This document shows positions 43,009 through 56,687 of a DNA stretch of 64,000 nt, piece after piece. The notes under the pieces are model-generated. The model had not been told where the DNA came from. It saw only the letters and a program-made list of their open reading frames with translations, and ran no database searches. Source of the stretch: Clarkia xantiana subsp. parviflora. Taxonomy: Eukaryota; Streptophyta; Magnoliopsida; Myrtales; Onagraceae. Each line of letters opens with the position of its first letter. The first letter of the stretch is position 1. A program made the position numbers and the translations under genes. Location of the stretch: NCBI GenBank assembly GCA_036873135.1, contig JAPTYO010000012.1, forward strand, positions 11,354,090 through 11,418,089, in the 5' to 3' direction.

Positions 43009-44910
43009 CTCTAGCATCACCCTTCTTTTGCCAATCTATAAAGAGGTTGAACACAAATTATTAGCGTAATTAATATGTATCTATATCGCCAAGGTATCTA
43101 CAATAAATATGTTGAATTTTTATTCAAATATAATTTAAATTATTAAATTAGTATAAATAACTAAATAATAAATAAATATAGTTAAAGTATCAGTTTTAAG
43201 AAATTGAAGATTCAAAAAAATAAAAAATTTGGCATAACAAAAGCAAAATTTGATTTCAACCAAAAAAGAAGAAGCAGAAGTCGATCAGATATTTTAATAA
43301 ATAAATTTGAAATAAACTTTGGTGATTAAGAAAAAAACTATTATTATACTTCTAATATTTTAAATAAAGAATTAGCTTGACCAAACGCTTTGTGATTGCC
43401 TCCGAGACCGAGAGTGACGTTTACAAATCTATCAATCAGGTAAAATAAATATATTATCAAAGAATACATATATCGTTGTAAAAAATTAAGACATATGTAT
43501 AAGTACAAAAAAAAATGTAATATTAAATATTTGTTGCAAATCTTGGCCCAAAAAAAAAAATATATATTTGTTGCAAATCGGTGCGTTGAACAACATTGTA
43601 TTCTCAAATACAAACTTTGCATCATATAATCTCAGTTAATTATAAAGCCAATTGAACAAAATATAACATATAAATGAGTATAAAGTAAAGTCAGAATAAT
43701 ATATTATAAAAGGGACCGACGATATTAACATCTCATGAGAGCTTTAAGAATTTGAGAATGTAAAATATTCATGATCAATATTTTACCTCTTACAGATTGA
43801 TCAAGTGTGAGCAAAAAAATGACGAATCTCACATGCTTCAAATGAAATAACGCACTAGATAGCATTCATGATTAATTAACCTGCAATTTCGATGAGATCA
43901 TATTAGGTTATAACATCATAAATAAATAAATAATAATAATAATAATATATTATTGTAACACGGTGGAGAAGAGTTCTAGAATTTGTTTTCACAAAAAAAA
44001 AATAAAGAATACTTCTATGTCCAAGTGCTTAAAAGTTGAGTTAATGTTTCGATCCTATAAATATCAGATATATAAGTTTGTATGCAAAATTCCACTCTAG
44101 CCATATATATGTTACCTACATAATGGTTTGCCCAAACAACGGAACACCGCCTAAAATAAAGATTTTGAGATGATTAGTCAACATAGTAGAAAAGCATTTC
44201 TTTCATATCGATGTAGGAATAATTCTGCCATCCTAGAATAGTCCACAGAAGCCATGCATAGGTTTCCAGAATGCAAAATTTGCACACACACAATATATTC
44301 TAAGCCATGCGCAGAGGGAGCAATCAAACAAATATAAAGTATTATCATTTAATAAACTTGAAAATATGTTTGACATAGATGATAGAACCGACGGAATGCA
44401 TTATGCACTTCCATGAATATATATATATATTATTTAACTAAAAAAACTTTCCTTAATAACTCTTGTTATTAATATTGTGCTATTATAATATTTCTTTAAT
44501 TGGCTTTAAGCAATATATCGTATATACATATATATACACAGAAAAGAAGAATAAGAAATTTTGAAGACGTATTGTTCTTAAAAAAAATCCATTAAATATT
44601 ATATATATTGCTTTATATAATTGATTTATTCTATATATAGATTGCTTACGTGGCGGCGTATGGTCTTCCGGTACCAAACTGTATAGACAATGAATATAAA
44701 AGGAAACTTTCAATTAATTTGTTTCTTTAAATTGCGTAGAGACCAAAATAAGATATAAAAATACTTCTTAATTTTGAATCAATCAATATTTTGTATCTAA
44801 ATTTAGAGAACCCCTATTAAATTTCGATTAAATTAGGCAACGCTGACTGGACTAACTGTCCACGTGTCAGCCAAAGGGCTTCCGATGCCGAATTAATATA
44901 ATATAGTAGA

Positions 44911-45176
44911 TATTTAGATAGATTTAGATAATATTTAAAAATTATTTATATTATAAATATATAATTAACTAACATTTATCGAATTTAAAAAAGAGTTAAA
45001 ATAAATGATATGATCCTGTTATTTTGATTTCTCGAACCAAGAGATACAAATTATTTAGTGCTCAAGTTTTGGAAGATTTGTACCTAATTAATAATTGAAG
45101 TTCAACCATTTTAATATGAAATAACACGAATGATAATCTCTATCAAATTTCTAACAAATTTGAAAAATATAAATTC

Positions 45177-45226
<50 letters not shown>

Positions 45227-45502
45227 TTTTGTAAAGTACGCAAATTTCAAGTATCTTTAACTAATCTTTGATAAAAAGCAGTAAAGCAAAGAAAGAACAA
45301 ACTGAGTCCGTCCTCGTGCGAAAAAATTACATGTTACAACCAAAAGATGACATATATTCTTGACTTTATAAAATTAATTAATCAAAATAAATAATGACTC
45401 AATATATATATAATAATATACCAAAAATAAAACAGAAAGCAACCAATTGATTTACTTGAGCTAGCAAGAAAGAAAAAGAGTCTTCTTCTTCTTCATCTTC
45501 AT
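44911..45502. other. AT-rich 3' flank of the Rab gene
   Basis: No gene. Contains a (TA)n run at about 45180-45220 and the 3' UTR side of the RABA5-type gene. Confidence 0.5.
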
Positions 45503-47467
45503 CTAAGAGGAACAGCAGGAATAGCTCTGGTTTTTCTTTGATCCATCGGCTCCATTACCAGACAGCGTTACCCTGTTTACGGATAATTCTGCCTTGTAAG
45601 CATCTGAGTTCAACACCTTCCTGCTCACACTGTTGTATATCTCCTTTATCACAAGCTCAAATGCCTTTTTCACATTCGTTGAATCCAATGCTGATGTCTC
45701 CATGAAAAACAAACCTTCTCCTTCCGCTAGACTTGTTCCTTCCTCCACGCTTACATCCCGAATGTGCTCCAAGTCGCACTTGTTCCCCACCAGCATCATC
45801 GCTACTGTCGTTTCAGAATGAGCTGCACCATTTATATCACATATTACTCTCAAACATCTAAGTAAGGAATATAACTAGTGATGCTACTAAAGCGTACTAT
45901 AGATAGTGTAAGATCTTAGACAAATATGTGTTTACTTGGCTGGCAGTGTCCTTGAGTGAGGTGCTTATTAGCACAATTAAGTTTTGTCACAAAAGCAGCT
46001 AAAGCATTAATTTAGATAAATTAGAAGAATACAGCATTTTTAGCTAGGCTTTAACGATTGTATAGGACCACCAACATGAATGAAGAAAATTCAACATGTA
46101 AAATCTTGACCATCTAACCTATAAAATGCATTCATATATAGAGAACTGCATCTTTTAGCTGTGCATAATATTCAATCCTCAAATATTTCTGCAGACAGGA
46201 GTTACTTTTTCATCTAGAAAAACAGCAGAACAGAACTATCAACACACTGAGGCATTTGAACGCCGTTTAACTAACCATCAAAACCATATGGTTGGACAAA
46301 CTTGATGCATCCGGGATAGTATGTACTTTGTTCATCAAAATGTACGATAATTCCAATAATGAGCAAATACGAGTCAACAACCATTTGCTTACTTAGTATA
46401 TAATACATAAAAATCCATTTCCTTATGAGTAGAAGCAACAGTCAGAGATGAACACTTTTAAGTCAACGTTCTATATTGATTAACCAGAATACAAACTATA
46501 TAAAATGGTGTGAAATCTATGTACCATACACCTTAGGTTTCGGCTAATAACAAGATTACAAGACTCTTAAAAGCTCATTGTATCAAAAAAGGTGCAGAAC
46601 TAATAAAACTTCTCTAGTTATATATAGCAGGGATGAAAACTTCTCTAATCCAAACAAACTCATCATATACTTGAACTAGTCTTAATACATCCAACGTATG
46701 TATTAAGGATACAAATGTCAGAAAATACCCATAAGAAGCAGTTACCAGCCTCTCTCCACATTCTAATTCCACACACCCTACTACAAGACCCAAAAGCATT
46801 TCAATCCAATTCGTTTTCAGGTGAATTTCTGAAATACATACTTCTATATGATCATCCAACAACGTTTAACATCGGATCTGTAGCCAGTCATATCCATTAT
46901 TTCCTATCAAGCATAGAGATCTTAGATCATTCATGTCAAACAGCAGATCAGTCAGGCATATCTAGCTAAATTATGGTTGGGTCAAATGACTTAAAGATGC
47001 TACATAAGCAATTTAATCACGAATAACAACAACTGATACCGGTGAGTGAGTCAGGCCAGGAGGATCTGCAGATCTAGCTAGGTGTGTCTAATTAACAGTG
47101 ATGCAAAGCTCTAGCAGACAAATTACTTACTCTTGAGCTCATCAAGCCAGCGACCGACGCTTTCGAAAGTATCACGGCGAGTAATATCGTAGACGAGAAG
47201 AGCGCCGACAGCGCCGCGGTAGTAAGCGGAAGTGACGGCTCGGAAGCGCTCCTGGCCAGCAGTGTCCCAAATCTGAGCCTTGACCTCCTTGCCGTCAATG
47301 TCCATGCTCTGAGTCTGGAATTCGACTCCGATGGTAGCCTTGGAGTGGGGATTGAACTCGTTGCGGGCGTAGCGGGAGAGCAGATTGGATTTCCCCACGG
47401 CTGAGTCACCGATGATCACGATCTTGAAAAGATACTCTTCACCGCCCTCATCGTCTGAAGATGACAT
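45503..47467 (-). CDS. RABA5: RABA5-type (Rab11 clade) small GTPase, two exons
   Basis: Exon 1 47131-47467 and exon 2 45503-45822, joined by a GT-AG intron of 1308 bases, give 218 residues, normal for the family. P-loop GDSAVGKS at 20-27, effector/switch I with ATIGVEF, switch II WDTAGQ (67-72), guanine-specificity NKCD in exon 2 (LVGNKCDLE) and ETSALDSTN. The C terminus ends CCSS after a Lys/Asn/Ser-rich tail, giving two prenylatable Cys. The N-terminal [15 protein letters not shown] and the DELKTH junction are typical of RABA5 members. These GTPases act in trans-Golgi/endosome to plasma-membrane or cell-plate traffic and need Rab geranylgeranyl transferase. No disruption is seen; the exact RABA5 letter cannot be assigned. 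Confidence 0.95.
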
Positions 47468-47922
47468 TGCTAATGGCTGCTGCTCCTCTAGTTAGTTAGT
47501 TGAGGCCTATCTTCGGTACTTAGCTCGAAGATGAGGGAGAAGGAAAGAGACCGCTAGACGTGGAGGAGTGTCTGAAATTGAATTAATGGAGACGACAAAG
47601 AGAAGGAAAGGTAGTGGAGAGAGAGTGTGGGAGCCCAGCTGGCACTGCTAGCCTTGCCAAGTTGGATCGAGCCGTAATGAGTGGAATTACAGCATTATTA
47701 CAAAAAAATTGGCCTAATTTATTATTTAAAAATAAAATAAATTGGCCTAAATTAGACAGAATCTTAAATATATGTTTTGCCAATATATCTGCCAAAATAA
47801 TTAGTGCAATATGTTTTTTCAACAGGACACACTACACAATTTATTATGTTGCAAAAAGATAGTAAAATTGTATTTTCATCAATTTTCTATTCAATTCAAT
47901 ATCGGCATAAAATATAATATTT
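47468..47922. other. 5' leader and promoter side of the Rab gene
   Basis: GA-rich leader then AT-rich sequence. No other gene seen. Confidence 0.5.
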
Positions 47923-48221
47923 GAGTTAAAAACTTAATTATATAGTTTGTATCATATTACTTTTAAGTGTCACATTAATTAACATAAGTTAACATAAATA
48001 GAAGGGCAAAAAAAATTATAACGTTAATTTAACTTAATTGTCCTAAATATATATATAAATTAAAATATTTGTATCCAAATTTGTCAAATTTAATAGAAAA
48101 AGTGGACGAAAAATCAAAAAACAACGCAAATGAAACCTGAGCACGTATTAACAAGAATTTAAACCTAAAACACTTAAAATAAAGATGGTGCAAACTTGAG
48201 ACAATAATTAAATTTTCTACC
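47923..48221. mobile_element. Decayed Mutator-like foldback, ~299 bp
   Basis: The left GAGTTAAAAACTTAATTAT...TTTTAAGTG and the reverse complement of the right GGTAGAAAATTTAATTAT...TTTTAAGTG are inverted copies. The inner right part (TCTCAAGTTTGCACC, GGTTTCATTTG, TTTTTCGTCCA) resembles phrases of the 6026 element. The flanks ATAATATTT and TAAATATTT look like a mutated 9-bp duplication. Confidence 0.5.
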
Positions 48222-50083
48222 TAAATATTTTTCAAAATGTGACAGAATAAACGTTTGGTTTCTTACTATATAATATTACAGTTAACTCAACTTGACAAGG
48301 ACCTTAGATTTGTAGATATATAGGCTGCTTCAAAATGGCCTCCTTTTTAGCCATATAATATGGTGTAACGGTTCAGTGCTTCAAATTACAAGTGTTTAGG
48401 AGTTCAATTCATGCTAGTAACTATGGAAATGTAAATATATTCATAGCTGCAACACTCTGCCCTTAAGGGCTGACCCGGTGCGAGTAAGACTTAGTTTTTT
48501 TTTTTTTTCCGCTGGGTGGTCCTAGGGGCCCTCATCCAGAGGACAGCACCCGTAGCATGTTTGTTCCACATCTAAACTAATCTCCACTAGCACCGGGTCA
48601 GCCCATAAGGCGTAAAGTGGTAACCATAAATATTTTTCTATTCACACGTGAGAGTAAATGAATCTATGCTAGGTTGAAGATGGAATCGTGAAGGAGAAGC
48701 GGAGCGAGAGAGAAGGCGGGAGGAAAAAAAGTGAATTCATTATATATTTATGAAAAGTAGTTACAGTATTCTGAATTACAAGTATTTATAGAGCTAGATA
48801 TTACATGTAGTCTAATAAGGTCCTCCAACATTCATTCATGTAACAACAACATCCATATAAATAGTTAATCTATCATTCCCATTGCAACTCCTATTTCTTG
48901 AAGCTCCAAAAAAAAAAAAAAAAAACCTCTAGGTAACTCTGCATATGGGAAAGAACAGGAAAACATTTTTCGCAAAAGAAAGAAAAACAACATATTAAAG
49001 AGAAAACAAAACAGATAGTCGACCAATCAAATCACTCATAGAGTTTCTCTAAAGAAAAACTGAAAGCCAGAAATGAGATAAATGAACCTCTTAGATTACA
49101 CAAAGTCAAGCAAGTGTTAGTTCAAAAGAATGAAACCTCATATCATGAAACATTTTAGGACTTATCCATTTATCTTAAAAAAATCTGCAAAGACCAAAAC
49201 TATTCACGAACATTGTGTATAAGCTGCACTTTGTTGAAAAAAAAAAAAAAATAGAACCCTCAATAGTAACTCCACTATTCTGAGCAAACTGAATATCAAG
49301 GTGTGAGGAAATATGCTTTAGAGCAAGACAAAAGACACTCAATCTAAGTTACAGATAACAATACCTACACTTCGACAAACAACACTGCATACTATCCTTT
49401 GAAAGAAAGAGAAAGAAGACAGTTTTGTAGTTTAAAAGACCAAATGCTTATGAATTAAGAATATGCAATGTAAATAGGAGACTCCTAGTTTGAAAAAAAA
49501 AAAAAACAAAAAAAGGTAAAAAAAATTTCTCCATTTTTTTTATTGATGATGGAAGGATTTGAGTAGACCTTCATCTTCACTCCTTGTCTTTCTTAGTAAT
49601 GGAGGCAATAATTATCATATGACAACTTTTTTTTTTTGCTGTTTTTTTTAAACAAAAATCTGAACAAAAAGATTCAGCTATTTAGACTACAAACATCTTG
49701 ACTCAAGCAAAAGTGTCAATTTGAATAGAAAAAAAAAGGAAGGATAGATCCAGTGCTCGAATCGAAGAACAAGCATCAGTTTTGTAACACACTCAAGAGT
49801 AGTTATTGTAGCAAGAGCATTCCTCAAAAATATGATACAGAAATTATAGCTAAGAATATTTAAAAACCAGACTTGCAAAGTCAGATTTTGTTGCATAGGA
49901 TCAGTTATAAGGCAAGAATAAACGAAGAAGGAAATTTTACTTTGAGGAGAACAAAGTTGCAGCATATAACAACATAAGAAACAATTTTTTGGTAAAAAGA
50001 AAGTCCAATGAAAATTTCAGAGTGGATGATTTCAAACTCGAAACATGACCAAAAACTATGACATTGATTAGTATCGGTGTATG
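48222..50083. other. Intergenic; small inverted repeat at 48461-48611
   Basis: No gene. At 48461-48481 CCTTAAGGGCTGACCCGGTGC is mirrored by GCACCGGGTCAGCCCATAAGGC at 48590-48611, a 151-bp foldback. Just upstream (48358-48420) a GTGTAACGGTTCAGTG and a GGAGTTCAATTC stand about 30 bases apart, resembling tRNA-derived A and B boxes of a SINE; this is weak. The remainder is AT-rich with homopolymers. Confidence 0.4.
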
Positions 50084-50870
50084 TGTTAGAAAATTTGGGC
50101 TCATTTATATTAAATTTTACTAAGGCTAGTTTTTTGGGCTTAGTTAAATTATTTTTGTTCAAGCCCATTGTTTTTACTCTAGCCCAGCCCAATTTGTTTT
50201 AGTGAATGTGGAAATTTGTTTGTACCACATCGACCACTTCAAGCATCTCCTCCCTTCTCCTCTCCTATATAAATGAGTCTTCCTCTTCACTTTTTTGGTA
50301 GAAGAAAAATGAGATCTCTTCCTTTTGGTTGAGTATCCAATATTTCGGAATCCATATTTTTGGAATCCAAGTTATTTTTCTCCTCCTCTGTTCTTCGTGT
50401 TGACGAATTGCAGAGTTCTTCTTAGGTTGATTTCGACTTATGTCGTGTTAAACCTTTCTAGTTGTTTTTAGCCGTTGTCGTCGGCATTTCTGTTCTTTGT
50501 TTGAGTTCAGGTATTGGGTTCGGTTCGGTCGAGAGTGTTGCATGCATAACACGATTCGATGACACTGTTGAATCCTGGGAGGTGATCGCCCCTTGTATAA
50601 ACCCCTTTGCATAACCCGAGGGTGGGGAGGGGCGAAATTTCCTTAAGGAGACTGTGATTAGCACGGGCCTCAGTATAAAAAATACGTATTCGTTTTGTGT
50701 CGATATTACGTATAATTTCGGTGTTGCCTATATTTTGCATGTTAACTGGTATAGTTACATGTAAGTAACCGAAATTTGACTAATTGCTTTTTAGTCATTG
50801 AATTTTAGAATATTGCATTTTGGTCCTCGGACTTTGTAAATTTGCATATTTACCCTCAATAATTCCAACA
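50084..50870 (+). repeat. 5' LTR of copia element
   Basis: 787 bases with CCTATATAAATGAG (TATA) near 50262. Short open frames inside occur identically in the other LTR and are not genes. Confidence 0.92.
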
Positions 50871-52274
50871 ATCTTAAGGCAATTTCTATTTGTTGGTTTT
50901 ATGAGAGGATCCTTAATTGAATTTTGAGATTCAATTTTTTGGAGAAAATTATTTATTCTCTAAAAGTTCACAAATATTGTCGAACAATGATGTTGAAAAT
51001 GTGAACATGCTCGAGAGCACATGCGACTGATAAAATCGATAAGGTCATTTAGGTCATCGAGACTGGTAAAGTTGTCAAAAGCCGTTGAGGCTATTAGGAC
51101 CGTTGAGGTCGCTAAGTCGTTGAGACTAACATGAAAAATCGAGATGGTCAAGGTTGTTAAACCTATTAAGGCATCCGAAATTGATATGTTTGCTAAGGAG
51201 GCTATGGTCACTTGACCCACTTTAGCCGTTGAGGCTTATGGGGTCGTTGAATCCATTGTTGAAAATTGGATTAAGAAATCGGTTAAAACCGACTGAGTGT
51301 GTATGACAACTATTATGGAATTTTATTTCCTTGTCTAAACACTGAGTATTACATTTGATATAAATGTACGTGTGAATCAACGAATCGACTGTACACACCT
51401 AAACCTTGGCACGTATGTATGCCGCGATAAATGTACATGAGTGTTTACTCAGAAGGTTAGCTCCGTGTGAGTCTGGTTTGGTAAAACCGAATTTAACCGT
51501 GTCCAGGTTTATTTTCTGTTCAACATAAGGAAGAAAAAAAAAATTGATTTTTGTAATTGAAGTGATGAAACTTAATTACTGAAATCAGATATTCAAATCG
51601 TTATTTGAATTTCAGTAATCCGAATTTGAGGTTCCGGATTAATTACTATTGTGGGGTCGGGTACCAAATACTCGGACTTCTAATAAATCTAAGGGGGTTG
51701 GTCATAAGTCCAATGTTTGAACGCTACTCAATGAGAATGTAGCTATCACTTGGCAAACAACTCAAAAATTGAGAAAGACTACAATCTTCTCGATGTGGTC
51801 TATAAATACGATTATTCTGCGAGTTATGATATCGCAGATGCCGGCGCGGGGTTGGACACTCGTCTAGGATACCGTCTATGCTGCCAGAAAGTCGCCGAGA
51901 CTTACTTCAGAAGTTGAAGCCATAAGATGGAATTCTTTTTGACAAAATCTGGAAATAAAAAATGAGGAGGAAGCATCCCTGTTGGGAGCACTCGAAATCG
52001 TCAAAATAACTGTACGTTAAATACGGATAGACGACAAATTTGATTGAGATAAAGTTGAATTACTTTAAGTGTAATGGCTGTAGTGCCTAAAGTAAACATG
52101 AATAAAATTGGTTTTGCATTGGCCGTAGTGCCTATAGTGAACATGAGATAAGAATGTTCCTTCTTGTGCTGAATTTGTCGCACAATAATTTAGAACATGT
52201 TAATTACGATACCTTGCGGAGGTTATCTAACATGTTTCATATTCCTAAAATCAAAAATAGATCAAGAACTTAAA

Positions 52275-52460
52275 TGTGAAGTTTGCGTTGAAGCGAAACT
52301 TATTCGGTCGAAAGGATTACCGAACGTCTTGGTCTAAATACATAGCGATGTTTGTGACTTAATATATGTCCAAACGCGAGGCGGGAATTTAAGTACTTCA
52401 TTACTTTCGTAGATGATAGTACGAAATATCGCTATGTGTACTTGATGAAGGAAAAAATGA
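52275..52460 (+). pseudogene. Copia integrase relic
   Basis: Conceptual reading gives CEVCVEAKLIRSKG, a stop, IHSDVCDL, then after a frame change YFITFVDDSTKYRYVYL, the pre-integrase zinc segment and start of the copia integrase core. At least one nonsense and one frame change in under 200 bases. Confidence 0.7.
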
Positions 52461-53599
52461 AACAATTAACAAATTCATGGTTTACAAACAAAAACTTGAG
52501 TTTCAACTATTAATTGTTTTCGCAATGAGAAATGCGGCAACGATTATTCTCTGTTTAGAGAATGATGACTTAAACACGATTTAATCGGTGAAGTCATTGC
52601 ACACCGCATAAAACCCCGATGGAGTTGGGTTGCGGGTTCGATCCAACCGGGCAACGTTTTAATGTTTATTTTGGACTAATTAGTATTAATAACGTTGTCG
52701 ACGGTCAAGGTTTTGGCTTAGTGGGTGAATGGATTGTCATTAGGCATGCATTAATAAAAATATGAAAATGTTGTTTTGGCACTTGCGGTGCAACTCGAGG
52801 CCTTTTATTGGTCTGAGGATCATACCGTTTGAGAAACGCAACGGTCTGGAAAAAAAAATGTTGATGTGTTATTGGTCTGAGGATCATACCGTTTGAGAAA
52901 CGCAACGGTCTGAAAAAAAAATGTTGATGTGTTAATGGTCTGAGGATCTACAACGATAAAAGGATGATCCGAGGATCAATGATGATGTGGTTGAGAATTA
53001 GTAATAACTTCATACCCAACTCGTGTGTTAACACATTACTTTTTTCTGGTAGAAATTAAAATAGTATGGTTGAGACCATGTTTGTTTTAGGGTTATGACG
53101 GGGTAGCTATTTTAACTAGCAATTACCTTTTGAATAAGGTACCCCATAAAGAAGGAAGATAAAACTATGTTTGAGTTGTGCCTTCGAATGTGGGGGGTGT
53201 CTTGCTAAAAATTATGATACCTCTACGGAAAAGACGCATACATTCCCTAAACCGTTGATTGCATTTTCATAGGGTTTGCTCAGAATAGTAATGTGTATCG
53301 ATTTGAATCGAAAGTGTCAAATAAACACAAAGATACGTTAATGTAATCAATAAATGCATATTTCTTTGGAAAATGTATTTTTGGCTAAGTCTAGAGGAGA
53401 GGCAAGCATATGAGACTATAGAGGAAAAATAGTCAAGACCGAGAACATGGAGGGCATGTTGAGGTCGAGCCCATGATGGGTAAAAGGGCGAGGATTGAAA
53501 AATCCTATGGTCCAGTTTTTTGACCTATATGCTTGAAGCCGAACCTTAGACTTACCACGAAGACGTAAACTCTTCTGAGAGACCTCTATGAAAAGAGGC

Positions 53600-54670
53600 A
53601 ATCAATAGTGAAATTGAGTCCATCTTGCAGAACCACACTTGGGAGCTGGTGGATCTTCCGCCCAGAGACAAACCGTTAGGCTACAAGTGGATATTCAAAC
53701 GTAAAATGAAAGAAGATGGATCAATTGATAATTACAAAGCCCGACTTGTCATAAAATATTATAGACAAAAGGAATGATGAAATTATTTTGATACATATTA
53801 TCCAGTAGCTAGAATCACATTCATAAGGATGGTTCTTGCGATTGCAGCCTTGCAAATTCTAGAAGTACATCAAATGGATGTGAAAAACAACTTTCATACA
53901 TGGAGATTTAAAGGAAGAAATCTACATGGAACAACCTGAGGGTTTCTCTGCGCGAGAGCAGGAAAAGAAAGTCTGTAAGCTTGTCAAATCTATGTATAGT
54001 CTTAGGCAGATGCCTAGATAATGGCTTTATAAATTTGACAGCGCTTTATTGGAGAAATGTTTCAAAATAAATAAGTATGAAAAACGTTTTACGTTGATGA
54101 CATACTAATCGTTGGAAATAACGATGAGGTGGTCCGGTCCACTGGACCTATGTTGAATTTGAGTATTGACCTGAAAGACATGGATCTTGCCGATGTGATC
54201 TTTGGATTAAAACTCATTAGATCATCAGAATGTCTCATTCTAAGTCAAACTCATATGTTGACAAGTATTTGGATAAATTCAACAAAGATGACAAGAACGA
54301 GGTCAGTACTCCGATAGATACGAGTAAGTAATTTCAAAGAATAAGGGAGAATGGTTTTCCCAAATTGAGTACGCTCGAATTATTGGAAGTGTCATGTACT
54401 TAATGTCATGCACTAGACCAGATATCGCTCATGTTGTAAGTGTATTGAGTCGATATACGAGTAACCCTAGTTTTTCCACTAGAACGGGGTAATCAGGGTA
54501 CTTAGGTATCTGATACATATTCGTAATCATGGTCTACACAAAGAGATATCCTTATGTGATAGAATTTTATATTGATGCAAAATGGATATCCGATTAGACA
54601 CTACCACCTTGAGTATAAGGGGTTACGTATTCACCTTACGAGGTGCAACAGTGTTGTAGAAAATCCTCAA
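53600..54670 (+). pseudogene. Copia reverse transcriptase and RNase H relic
   Basis: Recognisable blocks in order: KPLGYKWIFKRKMKEDGS, NYKARLV, YFDTYYPVARI, HQMDVKN, EEIYMEQPEGFS, KLVKSMYSLRQ. The active-site region (ACGTTGATGACATACT, ~54090) has lost its frame. Downstream FYIDAKW and GYVFTLRGA are copia RNase H pieces. Multiple stops. Confidence 0.8.
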
Positions 54671-55900
54671 AACAAACAGTCATAGCCAGATCGACGATTA
54701 AGTCTGAGTTATTGTACTGGAGAAATGTGCCGAATATGCAAAATGACTATGTCATTTTCTCGAGGATTTTACTAATTGGCCAAAACCTGTGTTAGTGCAA
54801 GATTGATGAGTTTGTTTTGGTTTAATCCAAATTAAATCCAATCTAATGAAATGTTGAAGATTTTCTTTAAGAGACAAGGTTAAAGCAGAAATAAGTGGTG
54901 CACCCCCCATTTGGCATGAAAACCTTTGTTAAAGGTTGGGAAATGGGACACTTTGCGAAGCTGTTATTCACAAAAGAATCAATCTAAATTTAGATGTTGG
55001 ATTAACAAAATTATTCCCGCAGGAAATGATAGTCTGAGGACTTTGTTGGTTTCAGAACATTGATGCAACGTTGCGACGATCAATCTGTATAACACAGTAT
55101 AACCTGCATAATGGAATGTTTAGACATATACGTCATAATTCCATTAGACAGTTGCTCTCAAATATATTTATTGTGTCCGATATCGTAAAGTCGGCAGATA
55201 AATAGCGGATCCGCTACCCGAAAGGGTTAACCAGAGAGTTATTTGGCCAAGCGTCGAAAGGAATGGGGCTAAAGCCCGTCGAGGAAACACTCTTGAGATG
55301 GAAAACCCAACCATGATGACTGGAGATCCCAAGAACTTGGTTCAATGGGACAACCTAATCACAAGAGTGAGTGTTGTCACTGTGGGGGTCAAACCCCAAA
55401 GCCCATTCCTATGATGCAAACAGTGATGGAGAAGAGGTTAAGCTTTTGCTGGTGTTGATCTTATAACAGTAATTGGAAATTACTTAATCAAGGTCATTTT
55501 CACACAAAGCTTTTAATGATTCGTAAGGAGAACTCAGAGTCGTGAAGATGCTCTTGAGACATAGAATCACCTATGCGAGTGAGAAGTGGGGCCGCTTCGA
55601 AAGGAATTGTTGAGGGCGCAATTTTTAGAAACGCTTGCAGAACCAGGCGAGTGATCCAGGGCCTAGGGATCACAGGGCGTGAACCGAACCATACTAGGAA
55701 GGTACCTGTGTGGGTTATGTCGTCATCTACACCAACGACAGTCGGTTCAAGGACATCGCGTCTACCGACCAGTCAGTAGAGAAGGCATGATCTCACAAGG
55801 GATAGGTTCAAAGGGGTCACCCCTACCTATTCTTTGCAGGTATTGACCGTTGAACTCAAATTTCGTGTCTAGATTTCCAATTTCCATTCATGTGGGGGAT

Positions 55901-56687
55901 TGTTAGAAAATTTGGGCTCATTTATATTAAATTTTACTAAGGCTAGTTTTTTGGGCTTAGTTAAATTATTTTTGTTCAAGCCCATTGTTTTTACTCTAGC
56001 CCAGCCCAATTTGTTTTAGTGAATGTGGAAATTTGTTTGTACCACATCGACCACTTCAAGCATCTCCTCCCTTCTCCTCTCCTATATAAATGAGTCTTCC
56101 TCTTCACTTTTTTGGTAGAAGAAAAATGAGATCTCTTCCTTTTGGTTGAGTATCCAATATTTCGGAATCCATATTTTTGGAATCCAAGTTATTTTTCTCC
56201 TCCTCTGTTCTTCGTGTTGACGAATTGCAGAGTTCTTCTTAGGTTGATTTCGACTTATGTCGTGTTAAACCTTTCTAGTTGTTTTTAGCCGTTGTCGTCG
56301 GCATTTCTGTTCTTTGTTTGAGTTCAGGTATTGGGTTCGGTTCGGTCGAGAGTGTTGCATGCATAACACGATTCGATGACACTGTTGAATCCTGGGAGGT
56401 GATCGCCCCTTGTATAAACCCCTTTGCATAACCCGAGGGTGGGGAGGGGCGAAATTTCCTTAAGGAGACTGTGATTAGCACGGGCCTCAGTATAAAAAAT
56501 ACGTATTCGTTTTGTGTCGATATTACGTATAATTTCGGTGTTGCCTATATTTTGCATGTTAACTGGTATAGTTACATGTAAGTAACCGAAATTTGACTAA
56601 TTGCTTTTTAGTCATTGAATTTTAGAATATTGCATTTTGGTCCTCGGACTTTGTAAATTTGCATATTTACCCTCAATAATTCCAACA
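55901..56687 (+). repeat. 3' LTR of copia element
   Basis: Same length and, by eye, same sequence as the 5' LTR; followed by TSD GTATG. Confidence 0.92.

Larger units (their letters stand above)
41826..44910 (-). mobile_element. Helitron, ~3.1 kb
   Basis: The minus strand starts TCTACTATATTATATTAATT at 44910 after host A, a textbook plant Helitron 5' end. It ends with hairpin CCCGCGCGGTGCGCGGG, then GTTAGTAT and CTAG at 41829-41826, then host T. The interior is AT-rich with no Rep/helicase frame. It contains two MITEs (42562, 42881). Confidence 0.72.
50084..56687 (+). mobile_element. Ty1/copia retrotransposon, 6.6 kb, recent but coding-dead
   Basis: Two 787-base LTRs (50084-50870, 55901-56687; TGTTAGAAAATTTGGG...AATTCCAACA) show no difference I could find. 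The 5-bp TSD is GTATG (50079-50083, 56688-56692). A purine tract GTGGGGGAT precedes the right LTR. The interior in plus orientation keeps a copia order of integrase (~52275-52460), reverse transcriptase (~53600-54330) and RNase H (~54550-54670), all full of stops and frameshifts. No standard initiator-Met primer site follows the left LTR. Confidence 0.9.

Noticed and set aside
50458..50740. Two minus-strand frames repeated identically at 56275-56557
   Set aside because: They lie in the two LTR copies; identity reflects LTR duplication, not a gene.
52620..52660. GGGTTCGATCCAACC string considered as a tRNA T-arm
   Set aside because: The flanking bases pair as a simple hairpin and no cloverleaf with acceptor or anticodon arms can be drawn.
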